64,000 nucleotides of DNA from Burkholderiales bacterium (GTDB lineage Bacteria; Pseudomonadota; Gammaproteobacteria; Burkholderiales; SG8-41). Positions within the stretch are counted from its first letter, which is position 1. Each line of letters opens with the position of its first letter. Under the pieces are notes generated by a model, which was not told where the DNA came from, did no database searches, and saw only the letters and a program-made list of their open reading frames with translations. The DNA is taken from positions 1-64,000 of the forward strand of contig JALHRQ010000005.1 of NCBI GenBank assembly GCA_022841375.1, written 5' to 3'. Shown here piece after piece: positions 36,201 through 44,555 of the stretch. The position numbers were made by a program, and so were the translations under genes.

Positions 36201-39023
36201 TCGCCAATTGGTACGGATGACCGCATCCAGACCGAAATACGCTTCGTGCGGCAGACAGGCGAGGGTAAATGCTGCCTGTTTGAATTGCAAACCGGACGCT
36301 TGCAGTACTGCATTGAGGTGCTGAACGGGAAGTATGTCATCCGGCTTGCGTATCAAATCGATAATCAAGGCCATCAAAGCAGGCAGCAGGAAGATGCCGA
36401 TCACCGCCAGAGTCCAATACCATGCAGGTGACAAGACAGTCCAGCCCAGCAGCAATAGAAGCATCAATGCCGTGGGAGTCAGGCTGCGTCGCAGGTTGTC
36501 TAATATTTTCCACTGCGAAAGCAGTGAAAGAGGGTTTTGCCGGGGGTCAGTTGCGGATTCCGGGCTTAGACCGGGTATGCGCGGCAGTACCCAGGATGCA
36601 ATTTGCCAGTCTCCGCGTATCCAGCGGTGGCGGCGGCTTACATCCGCGCTGTAGCTGGACGGATATTCTTCGTAAAGTTGGACATCGCTCAACAACCCGG
36701 CGCGTGCAAAGCACCCCTCCAGCAGATCGTGGCTGAGTATCCGGTTCTCGGGAAATCGTCCATTGAGCGATTGCTCGAAAGCATCAATATCGTAGATGCC
36801 TTTGCCGATGAACGAACCCTCGCTGAAAACGTCCTGGTAGACATCCGAGACGGCGCGGGAATAAGGATCGATGCCGGGCTCGCTACCGAAGAGCCGCGCA
36901 TACCGCGAGCGGTTCGTGGCTGGAAGGCTCACTGCCATGCGTGGCTGCAGGATGCCATAGCCCCCGGTTACGAGTTGCCCGTCGGCAAACTGCGCACGAT
37001 TCAAAGGGTGCGCCATCGCACCTGCAAGCTGACGCGCCGAATCGCGCGGAAGCTCGGTATCCGTATCCAGAGTAATGACGTATTTTACGAAAGACAACGC
37101 AGGCATCGTGCCCACGATCAGCGAGAAATTTTCTTGCCCTCCACCGCGTAGCAGCGCATTCATTTCTGCCAGTTTGCCGCGCTTGCGCTCGTAGCCCATC
37201 CACAGGCTTTCAAGGGCGTTCCAGCGCCGCGGGCGGTGGAACAGGAAGAAGGGATCGCAGTAGACACTGCTTTTGGTGCTTCTGTATTTTTGATTCAAAT
37301 CGTCGATCCGGTTTCTGGCAAGAAACAGCAACGATTCGTCTTCCGGCAGCGTTTCCTCTTGTGCGTCGCGAAAATCAGTCAGCAGTCCGAAGAACAGGTT
37401 GTTGTCCCGGTTGGCTAAAAAGCGAACTTCAAGGGCCTCGATCAGATCCTCGATGTTTCGTACGCTGGTGAGCATGCTCGGGACGGCAACCAGCGTACGG
37501 CAGTCAGGCGGGATTCCCCTGGAAAAGTCCATGCGCGGCAGCACATCTGGTGTCGCCAGCAAGGTTGCCATCCAGTTGACCAGCGTTATCGCCAGATGAC
37601 CGGTGCAAAATACCAGCAGTATCGCTATCAAAATGAGTATCGAGCCCTGCAGACTTCCGGCTTTCTCCATTGCCAACAAGCTCGCGGTAAAGAGCAGCGT
37701 CAGCACACCGATCGTTCCAAGATAAAGGGGCAAAGGAAAACGGAGTCCTGCCACTCGCACTGCCTCAGCGATCGTCAGGCGCACCCCGGCGGCTTGCTTG
37801 AGTTGCGGCAGCCCCTTATCAATCAGGTAATAGCCCACGTGCGAAGCGCGATCGCCTTCAGCGCCACCGGAGGCGCCGCTATTGACCATTTCTGCGCGCT
37901 GTTGCGCCAACTGAATTGCTTTGTGCGCGATCTCATGCTCGGAAAGCGGGCTGGCTTTCGCCAGTTTTTCGACTGCATGCCGGTAACGGTCACGGGTGGC
38001 GAAGTCCATGCAGCCGTAGTGACCGCCCGGATCCTGACGCAGTTTCTGCTCGACGCCGCTCATCGTTTCGATGAACTCACGCCAGTCCATTTCGCCCAGA
38101 AAGCGCAGACTGCTGATACTGTTGCTGATCGAAACCTGACGGGAGGCCTGCATTTGGGTTTCCGACTGCACCAACTGCTCAATTGTCACGCCGGACTCGG
38201 AGAGCCGATGCTCAATCCAAGTGAGTGGCAATGCCAGAGCGGCGTTCTGCCCCTGAAGGCGTCGTGCGATTTCCGCGACAAATGATCCGCTCATCGGCGG
38301 GTTCGATCGCGCCATGTCCGCGACTACCAGAATCAAGCTCTTGGGATCCCTTTTGACGACCTCAATCATCTGATCCGCAAGGAAGTCCGCATGTTCCCGG
38401 TCTGTGGTGCTGGCCACCACCCGAGATCCGACACGGCGAAGATTCTCAATCAGCGCAAGACGCAGCATGATGGGAATAGCCCATAGCTCACCTAAAGTGA
38501 GTGCTGCGCTCTTCTGATAAGCCGCTACGAAACAGCTGAAACTTTCCGCGTCAACCCGCCCGTCGCCGTGAGAAATTGTTTCCAGGGCAATGTCGTAAAC
38601 CCGGGGGTATCCTGCTGAAGGGCCATGGACGAGAATCGGCAGCTCGCTGCTGTAGCGTTTTGGCAGGTGGCGCCGGGCCGTGTGAATTTGTTCTTCGATC
38701 AGATAAAAATTGTCGAGCAACCATTCAGCGGCAGGGGTAACCCGGCGATTTACTTTGACCGTATCCCTGAGAAGGGAGTAGACACGCAGCAGAATTTCCT
38801 CGTTCTCATCCAGCCGTCCGAGCAACTGGTCGGGCAGGCGTACGGGGCTCAGACGATGTGTGCCCGCTAGGCTTTTGCCGTGCTGCTCCATCTGTCCGGC
38901 GCTGAACAGCTCCGCCTGTAATGGCGGATCGTCATCCGGATTCTTATGCCTCCTGATTTTTCCACGGAGAAGAGCCGTGAGGTGGCTCAGGGTGTCGCGA
39001 AAGCTGTTGCTGCTCAAGTTCAA
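30219..39023 (-). CDS. ndvB: Cyclic beta-1,2-glucan synthase (NdvB/ChvB type)
   Basis: A giant 2934-residue inner-membrane protein making cyclic beta-1,2-glucan for the periplasm. Domains: a glucoamylase-like N-terminal part; a GT84 glycosyltransferase between membrane segments with TLDTDTELP and RRHRWIRGDWQ; a second membrane set; glucoamylase-like domain (HGHFFNWYDTQSLQPL); and GH94 phosphorylase-type domains, the last with DWNDGMNLVG carrying the catalytic Asp. The size is slightly above the usual about 2850. No glucan exporter ndvA is beside it. It may help osmotic or envelope stress tolerance. It seems intact with no frameshift. Confidence 0.95.
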   Translation of the reverse strand: MNLSSNSFRDTLSHLTALLRGKIRRHKNPDDDPPLQAELFSAGQMEQHGKSLAGTHRLSPVRLPDQLLGRLDENEEILLRVYSLLRDTVKVNRRVTPAAEWLLDNFYLIEEQIHTARRHLPKRYSSELPILVHGPSAGYPRVYDIALETISHGDGRVDAESFSCFVAAYQKSAALTLGELWAIPIMLRLALIENLRRVGSRVVASTTDREHADFLADQMIEVVKRDPKSLILVVADMARSNPPMSGSFVAEIARRLQGQNAALALPLTWIEHRLSESGVTIEQLVQSETQMQASRQVSISNSISSLRFLGEMDWREFIETMSGVEQKLRQDPGGHYGCMDFATRDRYRHAVEKLAKASPLSEHEIAHKAIQLAQQRAEMVNSGASGGAEGDRASHVGYYLIDKGLPQLKQAAGVRLTIAEAVRVAGLRFPLPLYLGTIGVLTLLFTASLLAMEKAGSLQGSILILIAILLVFCTGHLAITLVNWMATLLATPDVLPRMDFSRGIPPDCRTLVAVPSMLTSVRNIEDLIEALEVRFLANRDNNLFFGLLTDFRDAQEETLPEDESLLFLARNRIDDLNQKYRSTKSSVYCDPFFLFHRPRRWNALESLWMGYERKRGKLAEMNALLRGGGQENFSLIVGTMPALSFVKYVITLDTDTELPRDSARQLAGAMAHPLNRAQFADGQLVTGGYGILQPRMAVSLPATNRSRYARLFGSEPGIDPYSRAVSDVYQDVFSEGSFIGKGIYDIDAFEQSLNGRFPENRILSHDLLEGCFARAGLLSDVQLYEEYPSSYSADVSRRHRWIRGDWQIASWVLPRIPGLSPESATDPRQNPLSLLSQWKILDNLRRSLTPTALMLLLLLGWTVLSPAWYWTLAVIGIFLLPALMALIIDLIRKPDDILPVQHLNAVLQASGLQFKQAAFTLACLPHEAYFGLDAVIRTNWRFWFSRKKLLEWTSSGSLERDHHSSLIACYQSMWTAPVLAIATATYLAKSTPEILAAAGPILFLWAASPAIAWWLSQPIVRHEKRLTADQVVFLRKTSRKTWAFFENFVGPEDHWLPPDNFQMNPVSVIAHRTSPTNIGLALLANLSAYDFSYITMGTFIERTTHTLATMAGLTRHHGHFFNWYDTQSLQPLSPKYVSAVDSGNLAGHLLTLRPGLLALPEHPILGARLFDGLRDTLIVLMDTVADCPSAIQVLLDRLQNDLETACDSQPSRLAATRTFLLLLATSAEKVSTALDLASENTQKSEMQWWAQALTRQCRGAVDELTLLTPWLVLPAGPGKLRNILPAIETPTLRDLATLNLPWLSAIKHETNAEATTEERVWLNELQQQVVTASTHALKRMADIDHLAQQAGELAVMDYDFLYDKARHLLAIGYNVDERRRDSSYYDLLASEARLSSFVGIAQGQLPQESWFALGRLLTNTAGKTTLLSWSGSMFEYLMPMLVMPTYENTLLDQTCKAAVERQIAYGKQRGVAWGVSECGYNAVDAALNYQYRAFGVPSLGLKRGLSDDLVITPYASALALMVAPEAACLNLQRLADEGLAGPFGFYEAIDYTTTRLPRGQTSALIQSFMAHHQGMIFLSLAYLILDRPMQKRFESEPMFQATTLLLQERAPKAGRFQLHAADFSAIRTAANDEAMSIRVLASPDTQIPEVQLLSNGRYHVMVTNAGGGYSRWKDLAVTRWREDTTCDNWGTFCYIRDVASGVFWSNTHQPTLKQAKTYEAIFTEGRVEFRRHDIEYDTYTEIVVSPEDDIELRRVRISNRARTRRTIEITSYAEVVLAVPAADALHPAFSNLFVQTEIVPEHKAILCTRRPRSPDEQTSWMFHQMNVRGTGAGEISYETDRMRFIGRGRTVAAPLALGDCTTLSGSAGSVLDPIVAIRYRIILEPEQVATIDMVTGIGSTREAALSLAGKYQDRSLADRVFDLAWTHGQVVLRQINGSEADAQLYARLAGSVIYANSSLRPAADVLKRNRRGQSGLWGYAISGDLPIVLLQIGDQANIDLVRQLVQAHAYWRLKGLSVDLVIWNEDRAGYRHSLQEQIMGMIAAGIETHVIDRPGGIFVRPAEQISDEDRILVQSVARAIISDRRGTLDEQLNRRALSEGRAAYLNFPRFKSSQLHRTRTAAAPPPSSNDLHFHNGLGGFSPDGREYVITTAKDHLTPAPWVNVLANAHFGTVISESGAAYTWSDNAHEFRLTPWNNDPVSDPSGEAFYLRDEDSGFFWSPTPLPCRGTGSYVTRHGFGYSSFEHTEDGINSELTVYVALDAAVKFSILKIHNKSGRARRLSATGYVEWVLGDLRPKSEMHVITEIDPASGAFYARNAYNTEFADRIAFFDVDDTSRTLSGDRTEFLGRNGTLGNPAAMARSQLSNKVGAALDPCAAIQVPFELADGEAREINFKLGVAGRRDADDAGKMVRRFRGPAAARNALEAVRQYWKKTLGAVQVETPDQSLNLLANGWLVYQTLACRLWARSGYYQSGGAFGFRDQLQDVMALVHTEPALVREHLLRCAAHQFREGDVLHWWHPISDRGVRTHCSDDYLWLPLAICRYVLSTGDTGVLDEPIPFIDGRAVKPEEDSYYDLPGHSDHSGSLYQHGVSAILRGLNFGSHGLPLIGSGDWNDGMNLVGAHGKGESVWLGFFLYEVLMRFAEVARIKSDTSFAACCQSEAALLRENIERNGWDGEWYRRAYFDDGTPLGSAGSTECRIDSVAQSWSVLSGAGDLQRSRMAMEAVDQRLVRRDHGLVQLLDPPFDKTALNPGYIKGYVPGVRENGGQYTHGAIWVVMAFAALGDSRRAWELFDMINPVRHSGSDAAVALYKVEPYVVAADVYAVAPHVGRGGWTWYTGSAGWMYRLILESLLGLKLEVDKLRFSPCLPADWDSFKVHYRFRETQYHINVRQSQDAENTIGITLDGVIQPGDSVSLVNDHLEHAVEIRAHRRGG

Positions 39024-39066
39024 ATTGCGAATTTTCTTTTGTAAAGAGTACGGTGTGTTCTTGCGC

Positions 39067-39324
39067 TCAGGCTGAAGTTCTCAGATCAACGACGAGATAC
39101 ACGTTTTCACCGACCCGGCTCGCACCGAGCTTGGTCATCAGATCATGCTCGCGCTCTGAAGATTCCAACCGCATGAGGCAAACAGCCTGACTTTTGCCGG
39201 TGCCGACCATGGGTAGTACATCCAGTCGGGCCACTGACCCAAACCCCGAACAAAGCAGGCGGAGTGCCGCTTCCAGACTTCCGATGTCCTCGCAATGTGA
39301 TAGGTCTTTCAACACTTTGTTCAT
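39067..39324 (-). CDS. Small conserved hypothetical protein
   Basis: An 85-residue protein from the ATG at 39324 (MNKVLKDLSHCEDIGSLEAA), preferred over one at 39369. It has an alternating strand-helix pattern with 'FGSVARLDVLPMVGTGKSQAVCLMRLES', resembling a small RRM-like or ferredoxin-like fold seen in betaproteobacteria. It lies 43 bases upstream of the glucan synthase gene on the same strand and may share its transcript. Function unknown. Confidence 0.6.
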   Translation of the reverse strand: MNKVLKDLSHCEDIGSLEAALRLLCSGFGSVARLDVLPMVGTGKSQAVCLMRLESSEREHDLMTKLGASRVGENVYLVVDLRTSA

Positions 39325-39576
39325 CGCGCTTTTAACTCCTGTTGCAGCAAAACTTCCGAGCCAAGCCAAAGCACTTCAATGCGCAGTTGGCATTCCAAGT
39401 GTCAACCGGTGGTTGAGCGCATTTTTGACTGGTATTGCTGTGCGTGCAGAAAATTCCCTTTTGATTTTCATTCCACCGTCATCACCGGTCTGTGTGATTC
39501 CGTACATATGAGGTGCAGACAAATGCAGCGCGAATGGCATGCGCGCGAGTAGGCCTGCGATTTCAAAAGCCGGATG

Positions 39577-39828
39577 TCAGTTTGGGCTGGAAAACACTCC
39601 TCAACCGCGTCAGCACCACTTCCCGAAAACTCCGAGAAGCTGATGCGATATTTACCGAAGAACCACGTGCCGCCAGCTGATATGAAAAAATCGTGCGGGC
39701 TTTAGCGGTTTTCCTGCTGGTCAAGTCAGTCGGCGTAATGGGCGGCGGCTGCACATATGATTACGTCGTTGCGCTGCGTGCTGTGCAGACCACTGATTTC
39801 ATGACGGCGCATTGGGCGGAACTTCCGT
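39577..39828 (+). pseudogene. guaA: Decayed second copy of guaA 3' region
   Basis: Translating the strand gives EADAIFTEE, a stop in place of the Trp, then [10 protein letters not shown] and [23 protein letters not shown], which parallels GuaA residues encoded at about 17760-17955 in this window. DNA identity over the last 120 bases is high by eye, with scattered changes, so it is a homologous but diverged copy. It ends abruptly at ELP, joined to another broken gene. It lacks the last about 100 bases of guaA. Best explained as a displaced or foreign guaA piece left by island integration. Confidence 0.85.
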
Positions 39829-40195
39829 AACGGTCCAACGCACTTTGCAGTTCTGCGAAAATTGCGGTCGCACCAAATAACAAGATGGAGATGCCGCCGA
39901 TGGTCGCGACCAGCGCCTATGCCGGTTCGCGCGCGGCTTTGAGCATTCCTTCCACTGCCACTACGCCTTCCTCTTCCGTTATTCTCCGCTACCGCACGAC
40001 GATCTCTCCCTGCGCAGCTTCCTGCCCGAAAACCATTCCCGCCACCGCAATCACGATGATAAGCATCGGAGCGAGCGAAAATAGAGTGTAGTAGGAGAGG
40101 GCGGCGCCCATGCTCGCGGCGTAGTCATCCACCCAGGCTTTGATAGCCGCCTTGATCATCTGCAACTGTTGGCTTAACCAGTTCACCTTCGGCAC
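39829..40195 (-). pseudogene. Decayed YihY/BrkB-family membrane protein, N-terminal third
   Basis: From the ATG at 40195 the frame reads MPKVNWLSQQLQMIKAAIKA, DDYAASMGAALSYYTLFSLAP and a membrane helix, the typical opening of YihY-type (formerly 'ribonuclease BN') proteins. It is broken by in-frame stops at VVR* and REPA*, but resumes with VAVEGMLKAAREP and LLFGATAIFAELQSALDR, all family features. It then stops at the guaA relic. Full-length relatives have about 300 residues or more, so most of the gene is gone. Confidence 0.85.
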
Positions 40196-40659
40196 GACGG
40201 CAGCCGCGCCCTGTGCAGGTCCCCCCCGGCGAAGCGTTTGCGCTCTCTTTCGACTTTTCCATTGTCGGCTCGGTTAACCCCGTAGAACGGCTCTTGTAGA
40301 CCGAAAAGCGGGGGCACTGCGTCTTAAAGCCGACTACGCCGCAGCGATACCGTCAGTCCCGAATTTATGGCAATCCACAGTACAGTGATCCCAACGGCAG
40401 TCTTGCCAGCCTGGAGGTACAGGGTGTCAACACACATTCAGCTGGGCCTTTCCCGTAGGCAGAGTCACTCTTGCCGATTTTCGTTTCATTAGGTTTGGTG
40501 GCGCACAGAAAAGAAGGCAACCCCGAGTCATCGTGTGCCATCAAATAAATTGAGCTGAGTCGTTGCCGACAACGAAGCGTCTCCGCAGGTTGCACCGGCA
40601 GTATTGAAATTTTCGTTGTTTAACAGTTCGTCTCACCCAGCCCTCTAAAGGAGTAGACC
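40196..40659. other. Intergenic stretch without recognisable gene
   Basis: About 460 bases between the yihY relic and the yeaQ-like gene. Codon patterns on both strands look random and no RNA gene was recognised. The last 40 bases carry the ribosome binding site AAAGGAG of the next gene and probably its promoter. Confidence 0.5.
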
Positions 40660-40911
40660 ATGGGAATTATCTGGACAATTATCATTGGCTTTATCGCAGG
40701 CGTGATCGCAAAATTCATTATGCCGGGCAGTAACGAGCCATCGGGTTTCGTGTTGACGACGATCCTCGGGATAGTGGGTGCGGTCATTGCGAGCTATCTC
40801 GGGCAAGCGCTTGGATGGTATGAGCCTGGCCAGGGTGCCGGGCTCATCGGCGCCGTTGTCGGCGCCATTCTCCTTCTTTTTGTCTGGGGGGTCATCGTCA
40901 AAAAGCGCTAG
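40660..40911 (+). CDS. GlsB/YeaQ/YmgE family membrane protein
   Basis: An 83-residue protein with three hydrophobic helices rich in Gly and family features: IWTIIIGFIAGVIAKFIMPG, then LTTILGIVGAVIASYLG and GAVVGAILLLFVWGVI. A strong AAAGGAG ribosome binding site lies 8 bases upstream. Members are stress-induced small inner-membrane proteins of unclear role (often labelled transglycosylase-associated). It sits among other general stress genes. Confidence 0.92.
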   Translation: MGIIWTIIIGFIAGVIAKFIMPGSNEPSGFVLTTILGIVGAVIASYLGQALGWYEPGQGAGLIGAVVGAILLLFVWGVIVKKR

Positions 40912-41066
40912 CAGGAGCAGCCCTGCATGATGCGCATTTATGTGCGGGCAAGGATCCAAACCCGTCTGAACTTTATGCAATTTGATCAATGCCATCTCGG
41001 CTTTGGCGTAATCGGGATAAGCGCGCAGTTGTGTTCCACACCGGTAGGATTTATAGGAGAAATGAA

Positions 41067-41549
41067 ATGGCGCAAGGAATGCCGTCGATGGTTGCACTTC
41101 TGGGACTTCTCGCAGTCGCGGGATATAAAAACCGCGACAAAATCGCCGCAGTGTTTGAAGGGCGGAAGCAAGAGCCGGGCAGCCAACCCGCCCACCACGC
41201 TCAGCCGGGTCAGGGCGGAGTACTCGACAAGTTGGGCGGGCTCCTCGGCGGTGCGAGTGCCGGGAGCGTATTGAGCGGCGGGCTTCGCGACCTGGTCGAT
41301 CGTTTCAGGCAGAACGGCCATGGCCAGGCAGCGGATTCCTGGGTCAACACCGGTCCCAATCAACCGCTCAGGACAGATCAATTGGAGCAGGCGATCGGTC
41401 CCGAAGCGCTGAACACGCTTTCGAAGCAAACCGGCCTCTCGCGGGAAGAACTGCTCTCGAGGCTGACACTGGAACTACCCACAGCAGTGGACAAATTGAC
41501 GCCCGGAGGCCGGCTGCCGACAGAAGACGAGGCGGCGCGGCTGATCTAG
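41067..41549 (+). CDS. YidB family protein (DUF937)
   Basis: A 160-residue protein starting at the ATG with ATAGGAGA upstream. It opens [20 protein letters not shown], has a Gly-rich linker ([17 protein letters not shown]) and then the conserved YidB core '[18 protein letters not shown]' with '[27 protein letters not shown]' and '[14 protein letters not shown]'. The family is widespread, small and of unknown function, often in stress or envelope clusters. The 155 bases before it hold no further gene. Confidence 0.9.
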   Translation: MAQGMPSMVALLGLLAVAGYKNRDKIAAVFEGRKQEPGSQPAHHAQPGQGGVLDKLGGLLGGASAGSVLSGGLRDLVDRFRQNGHGQAADSWVNTGPNQPLRTDQLEQAIGPEALNTLSKQTGLSREELLSRLTLELPTAVDKLTPGGRLPTEDEAARLI

Positions 41550-42188
41550 CGAATGAGCTTACTTCGGTCATCCTCCGGCTGGAGCGGAGCTGATCATGTC
41601 GATCCGCCCTTGTGATCTTGTACCGACGCAGAACGGGATGGTACTGTCATGAGGTGGTAAAGTAGCGCGCGTTCTGGGCAAATGCGTCGATTTCTCACAA
41701 TTAAGACTCCCAAAAAAGGAGCCGAGGGCTTCACCCTGCGGACGCGATGGATCAGATCACGCTACGGGAATTTGATCGTCAGTGTCTGCCGCCCTTGAAT
41801 TGCTATCTACCTGAAAATTGACGGTAGAGATACTACTCGCCGAATAAGTTAGATACGTGACAATGGTTTATCGGCGCCGCTGGTGGGAGGGGGCGCTTTC
41901 TCGGATTGAAGCACGCTGACAGGGTCGATCTGTTTAATTGATCCCTGTTAAACGGTAAGAGCGTTCTCTGATTCAATTCAGACGAAGGCGAAATTTGACA
42001 CATACCAGCCTTGATCATTACCAGGAATCGCTTTTCAAGCTACTGCATTCAGTTGCTGCTGCGGCTGACGGCGACTCCAATTAAACTATGCCCATGATCT
42101 TATCGAACTCAATGCGATCGCGGTCGCCGGAGGCCCGCGCTTCCCGCCGGTCCGGCTTCCCCGCTTCACCAGTGCGTCAGGATAGGCC
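41550..42188. other. Gene-free stretch with island-end repeat B
   Basis: No convincing gene in 640 bases. At 41820 TGACGGTAGA opens a segment of about 60 bases similar to 21859-21920 (shared TGACGGTAGA, CTAC, AAGTT, GACAAYGGTTTA blocks in the same order). This is read as the partner of repeat A, possibly marking element ends. The remainder looks non-coding. Confidence 0.45.
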
Positions 42189-44555
42189 TTGAATAAGCCC
42201 GCCAATACCGCGAAGGGGTTCGTGAACTCGGCCGGAACCGAATTGCCGCCCGCATCCGGATTCCGGCTGCTGCGCTATTTCACCCTCGCCAGCCTCGCCG
42301 CATTTGTGGTGATGATGGTGCCTTTGGTGTATGTGAGCGAGATGTACGGCGAATTGTTCGCACAGGTGCTGCGCGAGCAGAACGTCTCCTTCGCGCGCGC
42401 ACAGGACGGCTTCGCAAAGCAGCAAAAGGAAGCCTCGCTGCGCGACCTGATGACTGTCCATGAGGCAGACAACATCAATCTGACACGGTTGTTCGCGAAC
42501 ATGCTCTGGGAGAAGGACCTCGCGCCGCTGGTCGCCAAGGTACAACGCATTTCCGTCGAGCACTGTCGCGCCATCGCCGACGCCAAGGATGCCAGCGGCA
42601 AAGCCGTGCAGCCTGACGAGAAAAAGGCATGCTATGCCGGGATCGGCAAGAACATCAGGGCCTTCCCCGAATTCAGGACGATCGACGCCAAGGTGTTCGA
42701 AGCGATGAAGAAGAGCACGGTGTTCAAGATCAAAGTCTACGATCTGAGGGGCATCACCGTCTATTCGTCCGAGCACTCCCAGATTGGCGAAGACAAGGTC
42801 GACAACACGGGCTGGCAGGCGGCGAGGGATGGCAAAACCGCAAGCAAACTGAGCCATCGCGACAAGTTCAGCGCGTTCGAGGGCGTCGTTGCGGACCGAG
42901 ACCTGTTCGAAATCTACATCCCCGCAACTGTGCCAGACAGCGACCGGATCGTCGGCGTGTTCGAAGTCTATTCTGACGTGACGCCGTTCCTCAGCCAGAT
43001 CCAGAACACCACGGCCGAGGTCCAGAAGAAAAGCGCAGAGACCCAGAAGCAGCTGGAGCAGGACGCGGTCGGGGGCCACGACAAGGCGGACAGCTACGCC
43101 ATCAAGCTGTTTGCGATTGTCCTCGCGCTGATCGTGTTTCTCTACCTCGCTCTCCTCCAGATCGTGCGCAACGGTCAGCGAATCATCGACAGGGAAATGT
43201 CCGAACGCAGGCGCGCGGAACAAGAGCATGCCGAAAGCGAGGCGCGCTTTCGCAGCCTGACCGAGATGTCCTCTGACTTTTACTGGGAGAGCGACACCGA
43301 GCACCGGCTCACCCAGCGCAGCGCGAGCTCAAAGGAGGGGAGTGAGTCGGTGTTCCACGGTATATCGCCAGTTGGCAAGCGGCGCTGGGACCTCCCCTAT
43401 ATTTCGCCTGATGAAGCGGGCTGGCAAAAGCACCGGGAGATTCTCGACGCGCACCTGCCGTTCCGCGATTTCGAGCTTTCGCGGCTTGCTGCCGATGGCG
43501 GCGAACGCCACATCGCCGTCAGCGGCAATCCCATGTTCGATGCTTCCGGCAGTTTCCTGGGCTACCGCGGAGTCGGCACCGACATCACCCAACGCAAGTT
43601 GGCCGAGGCGAACCTGCGCATTGCCGCCACCGCCTTCGAGGCGCAGGAAGGCATATTCATCACCGATGCGGGTAACGTGATTCTGCGCGTCAACCGTGCT
43701 TTTACCGAAATCACCGGTTACACGGCCGCTGAGGCCGTCGGGCAGACGCCGCGCCTGCTGCGCTCGGGCCGCCAAGACGCGGATTTTTACCGCGCTATGT
43801 GGGACAGCGTCCTCAATTCCGGAACCTGGAGTGGCGAGATCTGGAACCGCCGCAAGAATGGCGAGGTATACCCAGAATTGCTGACAATAACCGCGGTCAG
43901 AAACAGCGACGGATCGGTTGTCAACTACGTGGCGACGCTGAACGATATCACCGTGCGCAAGGCGGCGGAGGAAGAAATCAAAAATCTCGCCTTCTACGAT
44001 CCGCTCACGCAGTTGCCCAACCGCCGGCTGTTGATGGACCGGCTGCACCAGGCGCTGGCAAGCAGCGACCGCAGCCAGCGCCGCGGGGCGCTGCTGTTCA
44101 TCGATCTGGACCATTTCAAGACGCTCAACGACACCCTCGGTCACGACAAGGGCGACCTGCTGCTGCAGCAGGTGGCGCAGCGCCTCACCGCCTGCGTACG
44201 CGCCAGCGACACCGTGGCCCGGCAGGGCGGGGACGAGTTCGTGGTCATGCTCGAAGATCTGAGCGAAATCGCGGTTGAGGCAGAAGAACAGACGCGCAGG
44301 ATAGCGAAGAAAATCCTTGCCACCTTCAATCAACCCTACGTGCTCGCCGGGCACCCGCATGAAAGCTCCGGGAGCATAGGCATAGCGCTGTTCCTTGGTA
44401 ACAACCAGAGCGCAATCGTTTTATTGAAGCATGCCGACATTGCCATGTATCAGGCCAAGGCCGCGGGCCGCAATGCGATGCGCTTTTTCGAACCGGGCAT
44501 GCAGGTCGACGTTGCCGTCACATCCCAAACCGGCGAAGCGCCCGGCGCAAGTTAA
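42189..44555 (+). CDS. Membrane-bound PAS-PAS-GGDEF diguanylate cyclase
   Basis: A 788-residue sensor that should make c-di-GMP. A TTG start at 42189 is used; ATG alternatives inside would cut into TM1. TM1 is about residues 30-52 and TM2 about 305-325, enclosing a periplasmic sensor domain of some 250 residues with a charged stretch and 'FKIKVYDLRGITVYSS'. Two PAS domains follow (about 350-470 and 475-595; RSLTEMSSDFYWESD and GIFITDAGNVILRVN). The GGDEF domain has RQGGDEF with an RxxD inhibitory site (RASD). There is no EAL domain after it. Confidence 0.9.
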   Translation: MNKPANTAKGFVNSAGTELPPASGFRLLRYFTLASLAAFVVMMVPLVYVSEMYGELFAQVLREQNVSFARAQDGFAKQQKEASLRDLMTVHEADNINLTRLFANMLWEKDLAPLVAKVQRISVEHCRAIADAKDASGKAVQPDEKKACYAGIGKNIRAFPEFRTIDAKVFEAMKKSTVFKIKVYDLRGITVYSSEHSQIGEDKVDNTGWQAARDGKTASKLSHRDKFSAFEGVVADRDLFEIYIPATVPDSDRIVGVFEVYSDVTPFLSQIQNTTAEVQKKSAETQKQLEQDAVGGHDKADSYAIKLFAIVLALIVFLYLALLQIVRNGQRIIDREMSERRRAEQEHAESEARFRSLTEMSSDFYWESDTEHRLTQRSASSKEGSESVFHGISPVGKRRWDLPYISPDEAGWQKHREILDAHLPFRDFELSRLAADGGERHIAVSGNPMFDASGSFLGYRGVGTDITQRKLAEANLRIAATAFEAQEGIFITDAGNVILRVNRAFTEITGYTAAEAVGQTPRLLRSGRQDADFYRAMWDSVLNSGTWSGEIWNRRKNGEVYPELLTITAVRNSDGSVVNYVATLNDITVRKAAEEEIKNLAFYDPLTQLPNRRLLMDRLHQALASSDRSQRRGALLFIDLDHFKTLNDTLGHDKGDLLLQQVAQRLTACVRASDTVARQGGDEFVVMLEDLSEIAVEAEEQTRRIAKKILATFNQPYVLAGHPHESSGSIGIALFLGNNQSAIVLLKHADIAMYQAKAAGRNAMRFFEPGMQVDVAVTSQTGEAPGAS

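Larger units (their letters stand above)
18063..39828. mobile_element. Probable remnant genomic island(s) inserted at guaA
   Basis: The segment begins at the guaA stop, carries an integrase N-terminal relic and repeated TGACGGTA motifs within 220 bases, and ends with a diverged second copy of part of the guaA 3' region at 39577-39828. The cargo between is typical accessory content. Islands at the guaA 3' end are an established phenomenon. The exact borders and whether this was one or several insertions are inference; no intact integrase remains. Confidence 0.45.
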
